A stretch of 5,284 nt of DNA from Vicinamibacteria bacterium (lineage in GTDB: Bacteria; Acidobacteriota; Vicinamibacteria; Vicinamibacterales; UBA2999). Shown in pieces: positions 1-5,019 of the stretch. The notes beneath the pieces were generated by a model. It did not search any database. It saw nothing but the letters and a program-made list of their open reading frames with translations, and had not been told where the DNA came from. The DNA lies in the NCBI GenBank assembly GCA_025924295.1, contig JAICEG010000358.1, positions 1 to 5,284 on the forward strand, written 5' to 3'. The position numbers and the translations under genes are program-made. Numbering within the stretch: position 1 is the first letter of the stretch; the number at the start of each line of letters is the position of its first letter.

Positions 1-138
1 CAGATCCGGATGGCCCCACGGCGTGCGCGGCACCGACCATGAGCGATTGCCCTGTGCGTCCACGCGAGACTCACGCTGGTAGGACACGCCAACAACGCCA
101 ACGACCACCGCGGCGAACACAAGACTGAGACGTATCAC
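1..138 (-). CDS. Secreted protein with PRTPxGHPDL motif, N-terminal fragment
   Basis: Forty-six codons run open from a GTG at 138 to the window edge, so only the N-terminus is visible. Residues 1-18 form a signal peptide: Arg3, then a hydrophobic run from Leu4 to Val18. A plausible signal peptidase I site is VDA|QG after Ala28. The mature start carries WSVPRTPWGHPDL (residues 34-46). From recollection, this resembles the N-terminal PRTPxGxPDLQG signature of acidobacterial secreted proteins of unknown function. The GTG start is chosen because AGAGG lies 7 bases upstream and no ATG is in frame nearby. The gene follows the dioxygenase after a 10-base gap, so the two are probably cotranscribed. 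Its function is unknown; the sequence shows only that it is exported. I am confident it is a real gene, because the signal peptide and motif are hard to get by chance, but less sure of the exact start. Confidence 0.72.
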   Translation of the reverse strand, partial: MIRLSLVFAAVVVGVVGVSYQRESRVDAQGNRSWSVPRTPWGHPDL

Positions 139-145
139 GATGATG

Positions 146-150
146 CCTCT
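146..150 (-). promoter_or_regulatory. Ribosome binding site (AGAGG) overlapping the dioxygenase stop codon
   Basis: On the minus strand the sequence reads TAGAGGCATCATCGTG. The dioxygenase stop TAG (151-149) shares bases with the AGAGG of the next gene, which sits 7 bases before the GTG. This decides the GTG start and suggests that ribosomes ending the dioxygenase help to start the secreted protein. Confidence 0.55.
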
Positions 151-1213
151 AGCGCTGATAACGCGCAAAGTCGCGATTGCTTCGCGACAGCGGGATGCTC
201 GTCGTCGAAGCGCCCACGGGTGTCGAGCCCGCGAAAGGCCGGTGCGTGCGCTCGCGTCGATTCTCGTCGGGCAGGGTCACCGGCTCGAGCATAGCGAGGA
301 TCTCGGCACGCTGGCTCTCGTACCACGGCGGGAGCGTGAGCTTCGTCCCCAGTTCTTCCGCCGATTCGTCCTGGTAGAAGCCTCCCGGCACGTTCGCCGT
401 GCATTCCACCAGGATGCCACCAGGGGATCGGACGTACATCGAGTGGAAGTAATAGCGGTCCTTCACTTCCGACGCGTCGGTGTAGCCCAGTTCCTCGTAG
501 TGCGCCTTCTGAGCGAACAGCGCCTCGTCGTTGTCGACGCTGAACGCGATATGGTGAAACGTGCCCGAGCCAAAACCCCAGCTCCCCGGTGGGAGGTCGG
601 GCTCGTGGTGCAGATCGATGATGCTACCCGGCCCTCCGCAGGTAGCCTCGAAGCGATGATACGGGCCATCGACGCCGATCTTGCGGAAGCCAAGCGCATC
701 GACGAAGAAGAGCTCCTGCTCCTCGATGCTCCGCACCGACATCACGGCGCCGAAGAATCCGCGCGATGCGACGTCTTCACTGATGCACTTCGTGGTCGAC
801 GGCCGGCGCGGGTCATCGGCTTCGACGACCTCGTACTGCATGCCGGCGGGATGCCACATCCGCAGGTACTTCCGCGCGAACCGTTCTTCGATCCCGCTGT
901 GCTCGACGGAGTGTCGATCGAGGTGATCCTTCCAGAAGGCCATCGTGCCCTTCGGCACGGCATAACTCAAACGAGAGATCTGTCCCGAGCCGCGGCGACC
1001 GGGCTTGCGGCTGTATGGAAACGAGGTCGCGATCGAGCCTGGTTCGGCGTCGGCGTTGCCGTAATAGAAGTGATAAATCGGGATGCTGCCGTCCATCAGC
1101 ACCGTCTGCTTGACGAGACGCTGCCCCAGCACCTGCGTGCAGAAGTCGAGGTCCTGCTGTGCCGGTCCCGGACACTGCGTGATGTGATGGATGCCCCTGA
1201 CCAGCGTGCTCAT
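149..1213 (-). CDS. Ring-cleaving dioxygenase, VOC (glyoxalase) superfamily, PcpA/MhqO-like
   Basis: This 354-residue cytoplasmic enzyme has two vicinal-oxygen-chelate halves, roughly residues 5-130 and 152-275. The predicted reaction is Fe(II)-dependent opening of a hydroquinone-type aromatic ring with O2. The likely metal ligands are His10 (in GIHHIT), His221 (in TFHHIAF) and Glu270 (in GGILVECTAN). Arg253 and Tyr260 sit 17 and 10 residues before the Glu. The spacing of the last four matches PcpA as I recall it (His227, Arg259, Tyr266, Glu276), and the N-terminal His-His pair is also kept. This points to the hydroquinone dioxygenase branch rather than glyoxalase I. The substrate cannot be read from sequence. 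The frame is open upstream to 1480, but the Met at 1213 directly precedes the family's conserved N-terminus, so it is taken as the start. After the usual LPPW...RAEI end (about residue 310) there is an unrecognised basic tail of about 40 residues. Confidence 0.88.
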   Translation of the reverse strand: MSTLVRGIHHITQCPGPAQQDLDFCTQVLGQRLVKQTVLMDGSIPIYHFYYGNADAEPGSIATSFPYSRKPGRRGSGQISRLSYAVPKGTMAFWKDHLDRHSVEHSGIEERFARKYLRMWHPAGMQYEVVEADDPRRPSTTKCISEDVASRGFFGAVMSVRSIEEQELFFVDALGFRKIGVDGPYHRFEATCGGPGSIIDLHHEPDLPPGSWGFGSGTFHHIAFSVDNDEALFAQKAHYEELGYTDASEVKDRYYFHSMYVRSPGGILVECTANVPGGFYQDESAEELGTKLTLPPWYESQRAEILAMLEPVTLPDENRRERTHRPFAGSTPVGASTTSIPLSRSNRDFARYQR

Positions 1214-1227
1214 GCCTTTAGCCGCGA

Positions 1228-1232
1228 CCTCC
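1228..1232 (-). promoter_or_regulatory. Ribosome binding site (GGAGG) of the dioxygenase, unusually far from the ATG
   Basis: GGAGG on the minus strand lies 14 bases before the ATG at 1213, longer than the usual 5-9. Its first two bases are also the end of a hairpin arm (1231-1249). No better site is nearer: the AAAGG closest to the ATG leaves only one base of spacing. Confidence 0.5.
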
Positions 1233-1249
1233 GTTCGGCCTGCGAACGG
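1231..1249 (-). promoter_or_regulatory. 5' leader hairpin touching the dioxygenase ribosome binding site
   Basis: CCGTTCG and CGAACGG form a perfect 7-bp stem around a 5-base loop (CAGGC on the minus strand). If transcription starts near 1264, the hairpin occupies the middle of a leader of about 50 bases, and its 3' arm runs into GGAGG. It could reduce ribosome access or act as a second protein binding site. The role is inferred; the symmetry is seen. Confidence 0.5.
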
Positions 1250-1253
1250 CCAT

Positions 1254-1288
1254 CGGACGGTCGTTTTCGGATCATAAGCGACCGTCCG
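1254..1288. promoter_or_regulatory. Perfect 10-bp inverted repeat bracketing the -10 box (candidate operator)
   Basis: CGGACGGTCG (1254-1263) and CGACCGTCCG (1279-1288) are exact reverse complements separated by 15 bases. The spacer holds the TATGAT element, and one arm lies between the -35 and -10 boxes. A dimeric repressor bound here would occlude RNA polymerase, as expected for a quinone- or phenol-responsive MarR- or TetR-type regulator. No regulator gene is in the window, so its identity is unknown. The repeat could instead fold in RNA read through from upstream. Confidence 0.55.
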
Positions 1289-1299
1289 GGTGGAGTCGA
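1271..1299 (-). promoter_or_regulatory. Predicted sigma70-type promoter of the dioxygenase unit
   Basis: On the minus strand TCGACT (1299-1294, 4 of 6 matches to the -35 consensus) is followed after 17 bases by TATGAT (1276-1271, 5 of 6 matches to the -10 consensus). Transcription would start near 1264, giving a leader of about 50 bases. The call rests on consensus similarity and optimal spacing only. Its exact placement inside the inverted repeat makes it more credible than a random match. Confidence 0.5.
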
Positions 1300-1521
1300 G
1301 ATCCCTCCCGAAACACCCCCATGGGATTGACGAAAGTTTGACCGCCCTTTCGCGGGCAGATCTGTTCAATTTCACGTAATTGTGTCGAAACTTCGGCTCC
1401 CCAGCCATTCGTGAAGCTCCGCAGGCACCCTCTTTGAGCACATCGTTCGCTTGCACTCTCAACGCCTGCAAGATCGGCACGAGGCCAAAGACTGACGGGG
1501 TGTGAGGCCCAGCGTCCTCGA

Positions 1522-1545
1522 TGCCTCGGTGCCGCGGTGCCTCAG
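1522..1545. repeat. 8-bp tandem repeat, three units
   Basis: TGCCTCGG, TGCCGCGG and TGCCTCAG follow one another without gaps, each differing from the first by at most one base. A degenerate fourth unit (TGTGTCGT, 1546-1553) follows, and a weak match (GTCCTCGA, 1514-1521) precedes. The array is non-coding. Such short GC-rich arrays commonly arise by replication slippage; no function can be assigned. Confidence 0.6.
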
Positions 1546-1620
1546 TGTGTCGTGATCAGGTATGAGGCGTGACCGTCTGAGGGAGTGTCTGGAGGGTCCT
1601 CGAGGTTCATGCGGAGGAAA

Positions 1621-1647
1621 CCCGGATCCGCACGCAGCGGACCCGGG
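1621..1647 (-). terminator. Probable intrinsic terminator of the TonB-dependent receptor
   Basis: On the minus strand CCCGGGTCCGC and GCGGATCCGGG form an 11-bp stem with one G-U pair around a 5-base loop (TGCGT). The stem ends in GGG followed by TTTCC. It lies 65 bases past the receptor stop codon. The T tract is short, so termination may be partial or Rho-assisted. The one non-Watson-Crick pair is G-U only in the minus-strand RNA (A-C on the other strand), consistent with the direction of transcription. Confidence 0.65.
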
Positions 1648-1656
1648 ACGCCAGTC

Positions 1657-1673
1657 GCCCGCGGAGCGCGGGC
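1657..1673 (-). repeat. Hairpin in the receptor 3' region (GCCCGC/GCGGGC)
   Basis: A perfect 6-bp GC-only stem closes a 5-base loop, GCTCC on the minus strand. It stands between the stop-adjacent hairpin and the terminator hairpin and has no T tract. A role in protecting the mRNA 3' end from exonucleases is possible but inferred. Confidence 0.5.
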
Positions 1674-1687
1674 AAGAGACACTGCCA

Positions 1688-1712
1688 GCTAGCGAGGCGG
1701 AGCCTCGCCAGC
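1688..1712 (-). repeat. Stop-adjacent hairpin in the receptor 3' region
   Basis: Starting at the base after the receptor TAA, the minus strand reads GCTGGCGAGGC, loop TCC, then GCCTCGCTAGC. This gives 11 pairs including one G-U. The same position is A-C on the plus strand, so the fold is complete only in the receptor transcript. There is no following T tract, so it is not a terminator alone; mRNA 3'-end stabilisation or a short dispersed palindromic repeat are the alternatives. Confidence 0.55.
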
Positions 1713-4700
1713 TTACCAGGTGAACTCGCCGTTCAGCCGGAACACGCGCGGGTTCATGTAGGTCGTCGGCGTCAGCCAGCCGGTCGTCGTCGGGACGTAG
1801 GTCTGGTTGAACGCGAGCGTGACGTTGTTGTTCATCACGTTGTAGATATCCATGCCGACGGTCACTCGCTGACCACCGAACCGGAGGATCTTCTTCACCG
1901 CGATGTCGAGCTGCCGGACGCGGTCACCGTACTCCTGACCCGGCGCGAGCAGGTTGACGGTGATGGGAGCGCCAATCGTCAGCGGGCGGCCGATCTGCGC
2001 TGCTGCAGCGGCCTGGTCAGCGGCCGTCAAGACGTAGTTGCCCTGCAGCGACATGATCTGGTCAGTGCCGACGTTGATCTTGTCCTGGTACACCGTGCTC
2101 ACCAGCAGATCGATACGCGGGATGGTGTACGACGCCAACCCACGGAACGAGGTCTGGAACGGCGACTCCGTATGGCAATACGGGTTCACCAGGTACTGCG
2201 CGAACTCCGGGACCGCTGCACGGATCTCGCACCAGTCGTTCACCACCTTGCCGGTGCTGGTCCCGCCCGAGAAGGTGAAGCCGTTGGTCATCCGAACGTT
2301 GAAGTTGACGTCGACGCCATCGAACACGCGCGTGTCGTCGCCGACGTCCTTGGTCGACTTGAGCAGATTGTTCACCTGGCCAAAGACGTTGGGGTTGACG
2401 TTGTAGAGCGGGCCCACCGTGTATCCGCCGCCATTCGGCAAGCGGGCGTCGCTCGGCGCCGTAATCGTGTACTGCGCCACGTCGTTCGGAGACACCGCGA
2501 GGTTGTCCGTCACTGTGCCGTTGGTGAGGTACTGGGTGAACGAACGCCGGTAGTAGCCGACCTCCACCGACGCGCGCGGGAAGATCTCCTGCTGCACAGA
2601 GGCGCCGAACGACCAGTCGGACGGACGGACGCCCCAGCCGGAGAGCAGACCCGGATCGAAGTTGGTGGTCGACACGAGCTGCGTTGTACCGAACTGAAGG
2701 TTGGTGATCTGCCCGCAGTTATCCACGCTGCCGGTCGTCGCCGGGCTCTGCGCCAGAGGACTATCCAGGTTGCAGTCCGGATTGAAGTCGCGGTCGTTAT
2801 CCGCCCAGGTGCGCGTCGTCGATGGCGCGAACGTGCCGCCGAACGTCGTGTCACCTCCCGGGATGCGCAGCGCCGGATTCGCGCCGTACGCGAGATTGCT
2901 GACGCTGGCGCCCTGCAGGTACTTGCCGAGATTCACCTTCAGCGACGTCTTGCCGTTTCCGAACAGGTCGTACGCGGCACCCATGCGCGGCGTGATGTCG
3001 TGGTAGCCGGTTACGCCGTCAGCCTTCGGGAAGGTGGCTCCTGCGAAGAAGCGGCTTGCCGGGACGGTCGTTTCCGGGAACCAGCTCCATGGATTGTCGT
3101 AGCGAAGCGCCCCCTGCAGCGTGAGGCGGCCAAGTGTCCACTGGTCCTGCGCGTAGAACGACGTGGACATCGCGCGCGCGTTCACCTTGTACCCGTTCAT
3201 GTACTCGGTAATCGATGCGGGCACACCGTTGTTGAACGTGTACTGCAGACTGTTGCTGTTCACAAACATCTGCCGGTCGTCCTTCCACCAGTAGCCCTGA
3301 TAGCCGAACTTCATGCTGTGCGAACCGGTCACATACGTGGCCGTCCCGGTCCAGTTGATTCCGGCGGTCCGGTTCTCGTACCAGTTCTGCGACCGATACG
3401 TCATGTTGCCGACAACGGCCGGTGTCGTCGCCGTGGCCGGTACGAAGATCTGCCCGTTGTTCACGACGCGCACGAGGTCGTGGGTCGGGTTGGGATTCCG
3501 CTCCTTGCCAGCCCACTGATAGGCGCTGGTGCCGATGCCTGCCTCGAGAAGCAGCTTGCTCGTCATCGGCGAGGTCCACTTCGCCTGCTGCACGCGCTGC
3601 GGATTGAAGTCGCCAAGACCGTCTGCTTCCGGCGAAGTCGTCGGTGACGGCGATCCACTGAACGAGGTCGTGCCGGTGCACTTGCGGCAGATCGGCTGCT
3701 CGTCCCAGACGAACGAGAACCGGTTCTTCGGCGACGCCTGCCACGTGATGCGGGGCGTGTAGTTCTCCCACGTGCGATCCGAGAATGCCGGCGTATCGTA
3801 GTCGCCAACCCAGGTCCACGCGTTGGGGTCACCGGCGTTCTGGTTGGCGTAGAGGTTCAGCGTATTCTGCCGCTGCCCCTGCCAGCGAACGCTCATGTAG
3901 TACCAAAGCTTGTCCCTGATGATCGGTCCGCCCACGGCGGTGTTGAAGTCGTAGACGTGGAAGACCGGATTCGGCTGGAGCACACCGCGCGACGCGAGCT
4001 CGGGGTCGTAGTTGCTCGACTGCATTCCCTTCGAGAAGCCCGAGTAGAACACCATGCCCGACATCGAGTTCCCACCCTGTCGCGGGACGATGTTGACCGT
4101 GAGGCCGGCGGTCTCGTTTTCACCCAGACCACCCGACGTGGTCATCGTCACTTCCGACGCGTTGCCGACGTCGGCGACGTAGTTCGACGGCTGGTTGCCG
4201 CCGGGCGGGTTGCTGATGTTGAGCCCGTCGACGGTCAGGCGCGATTCGACGCCACGGCCGCCGTGGATCGGGAAGATCGCGAACACCGGGCCGGTGTTGA
4301 CGTTGTTGTTGTTGGTCTGCAGTCCGGGCACCGCGGTGAGGAGGTAGCTGTAGCTGCGGGTGCTCGGAAGATTCCGAATCGTCTCGTTATCGAGGGTGAT
4401 CTCGCGTCGCGTGCTCTGCACGTCGACGATCGGCGTCTCACCGGTGACGGTGATCGTTTCCGCGACGCCACCAACACGCATCTCTCCATTCACCGTCGTC
4501 ACGGCGGTGCCGCTGACGATGAGCCCTTCCTGCCGTACGGTCACGAAGCCCGGCAGCGTGAACGTCACGGTGTAGTTGCCGGGTCGAAGATCCTCGATTC
4601 GGAAGCGTCCCGTGCCGTCGGTGATCGCCGTGCGAATCTTTTCAATCAATACCGGGCTGGCGGCTTCCACCGTCACCCCTGGCAGCACTGCTCCGGAGCT

Positions 4701-4799
4701 GTCACGCACGGCTCCGGCAATCGTTGCCTGCGCCCATGCAACGGAGTGGGCGCCTATCAAACAAACCAGCACAAGCAGCGTTCGTACGCCTACTCGCAT
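1713..4799 (-). CDS. TonB-dependent outer-membrane receptor, Oar-like, with carboxypeptidase-regulatory-like domain
   Basis: This complete 1028-residue protein is predicted to import an unidentified substrate across the outer membrane using TonB energy. A signal peptide (residues 1-23, cleavage AWA|QA) is followed by a carboxypeptidase-regulatory-like beta-sandwich (about 26-115, with DSSGAVLPGV, DGTGRF and GNYTVTF). The plug covers about 122-240, including NLPSTRSYSYLLTAVPGL, then TVDGLNIS, then EVTMTTSGG. The rest is a beta-barrel of about 790 residues ending in an aromatic Trp, as needed for barrel insertion. Mature cysteines occur only as three close pairs, 371/374, 676/695 and 857/875, probably loop disulfides. 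An Asp/Asn-rich stretch (DNDRDFNPDC, 667-676) precedes the middle pair and resembles a calcium-binding loop. The start is supported by GAGGGG six bases upstream. The C-terminus matches the partial receptor at 5020-5284, so the two are tandem paralogs. The transported ligand cannot be inferred. Confidence 0.95.
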   Translation of the reverse strand: MRVGVRTLLVLVCLIGAHSVAWAQATIAGAVRDSSGAVLPGVTVEAASPVLIEKIRTAITDGTGRFRIEDLRPGNYTVTFTLPGFVTVRQEGLIVSGTAVTTVNGEMRVGGVAETITVTGETPIVDVQSTRREITLDNETIRNLPSTRSYSYLLTAVPGLQTNNNNVNTGPVFAIFPIHGGRGVESRLTVDGLNISNPPGGNQPSNYVADVGNASEVTMTTSGGLGENETAGLTVNIVPRQGGNSMSGMVFYSGFSKGMQSSNYDPELASRGVLQPNPVFHVYDFNTAVGGPIIRDKLWYYMSVRWQGQRQNTLNLYANQNAGDPNAWTWVGDYDTPAFSDRTWENYTPRITWQASPKNRFSFVWDEQPICRKCTGTTSFSGSPSPTTSPEADGLGDFNPQRVQQAKWTSPMTSKLLLEAGIGTSAYQWAGKERNPNPTHDLVRVVNNGQIFVPATATTPAVVGNMTYRSQNWYENRTAGINWTGTATYVTGSHSMKFGYQGYWWKDDRQMFVNSNSLQYTFNNGVPASITEYMNGYKVNARAMSTSFYAQDQWTLGRLTLQGALRYDNPWSWFPETTVPASRFFAGATFPKADGVTGYHDITPRMGAAYDLFGNGKTSLKVNLGKYLQGASVSNLAYGANPALRIPGGDTTFGGTFAPSTTRTWADNDRDFNPDCNLDSPLAQSPATTGSVDNCGQITNLQFGTTQLVSTTNFDPGLLSGWGVRPSDWSFGASVQQEIFPRASVEVGYYRRSFTQYLTNGTVTDNLAVSPNDVAQYTITAPSDARLPNGGGYTVGPLYNVNPNVFGQVNNLLKSTKDVGDDTRVFDGVDVNFNVRMTNGFTFSGGTSTGKVVNDWCEIRAAVPEFAQYLVNPYCHTESPFQTSFRGLASYTIPRIDLLVSTVYQDKINVGTDQIMSLQGNYVLTAADQAAAAAQIGRPLTIGAPITVNLLAPGQEYGDRVRQLDIAVKKILRFGGQRVTVGMDIYNVMNNNVTLAFNQTYVPTTTGWLTPTTYMNPRVFRLNGEFTW

Positions 4800-4805
4800 C
4801 TCTTA

Positions 4806-4811
4806 CCCCTC
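4806..4811 (-). promoter_or_regulatory. Ribosome binding site (GAGGGG) of the receptor
   Basis: GAGGGG lies 6 bases before the ATG at 4799 on the minus strand and fixes this start. An out-of-frame ATG overlaps it (4813-4811) and opens only an unsupported frame. Confidence 0.65.
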
Positions 4812-4890
4812 ATGCTTCTGACCCATTGAACGTGTATTCGACCTGGAACACATTTCGGTATGCGAACTCTATTTCGTTTCCGAACTAACC

Positions 4891-4919
4891 TTTTTATGCT
4901 ACCCAAAATGTGGTGTCAA
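4891..4919 (-). promoter_or_regulatory. Strong sigma70-like promoter of the receptor
   Basis: The minus strand carries a perfect TTGACA (4919-4914), a 17-base spacer and TAAAAA (4896-4891, 4 of 6 matches to TATAAT). It sits in an AT-rich patch unlike the GC-rich surroundings, between the upstream terminator and the receptor. The predicted start near 4884 leaves a leader of about 85 bases. That leader holds only a small TTCG-GAAA-CGAA hairpin (4888-4877) and no recognised riboswitch. Confidence 0.65.
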
Positions 4920-4948
4920 GACGATGTAACGTGGCGCGGCGGTACAAG

Positions 4949-4985
4949 AAAAAAGGCGCGCGACACAGGGTGTGTCGCGCGCCTT
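4949..4985 (-). terminator. Intrinsic terminator of the upstream receptor
   Basis: A perfect 15-bp inverted repeat (4953-4967 with 4971-4985) encloses a 3-base loop. On the minus strand it is followed by six Ts, of which the first two also pair in the stem, then CTT. It starts 34 bases after the stop codon of the partial receptor. This is a textbook Rho-independent terminator and isolates the two receptor genes from each other. Confidence 0.92.
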
Positions 4986-5019
4986 GAAACGAATGTGCTA
5001 CGGCTTGAAATTCAGGCGA

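Larger units (their letters stand above)
1214..1712. other. Gene-free intergenic region between receptor and dioxygenase
   Basis: These 499 bases separate two transcription units on the same strand. The receptor-proximal end (1621-1712) holds three hairpins and the probable terminator. The centre holds an 8-bp tandem repeat at 1522-1545. The dioxygenase-proximal end (1214-1299) holds the promoter, inverted repeat and leader hairpin. Open frames crossing 1300-1480 are only upstream extensions or antisense shadows of the dioxygenase and show no recognisable protein. I see nothing assignable in 1300-1521 or 1554-1620. Confidence 0.7.

Noticed and set aside
135..404. Frameshift in the dioxygenase, with the true tail in the other frame ending TGA at 135 and overlapping the next start as GTGA
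   Set aside because: The overlap is tempting, but the tail in that frame is no more recognisable than the in-frame one, and the in-frame tail keeps high third-position GC. Without reads or orthologs there is no ground to call an error.
140..1330. Long plus-strand open frame (396 codons) opposite the dioxygenase
   Set aside because: It is antisense to a gene with clear family motifs, is rich in Arg, Val and Ala as expected of a GC-rich shadow frame, and shows no recognisable domain or ribosome binding site.
1364..1386. CAATT-N6-AATTG dyad upstream of the dioxygenase
   Set aside because: The arms are only 5 bp in an AT-rich patch, and it lies more than 60 bases upstream of the predicted promoter; it is too weak to call an operator.
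1214..1480. N-terminal extension of the dioxygenase to an ATG at 1480
   Set aside because: The extra 89 residues resemble no VOC protein, the conserved N-terminus begins right at the Met at 1213, and the extension would cover the promoter and inverted repeat.
2172..3647. Plus-strand open frame of 491 codons inside the receptor
   Set aside because: It lies wholly antisense to the receptor. Its Arg/Val/His-heavy composition is typical of the complementary strand of GC-rich coding sequence, and no family resemblance is seen.
4820..4884. Possible riboswitch or structured leader before the receptor
   Set aside because: Only a 4-bp GAAA-loop hairpin and a 4-bp GTGT/ACAC dyad can be seen; no known riboswitch core is present.
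4953..4985. Plus-strand reading of the 15-bp inverted repeat as a bidirectional terminator
   Set aside because: The plus-strand side is followed by GAAACG rather than a T run, and there is no plus-strand gene to terminate.
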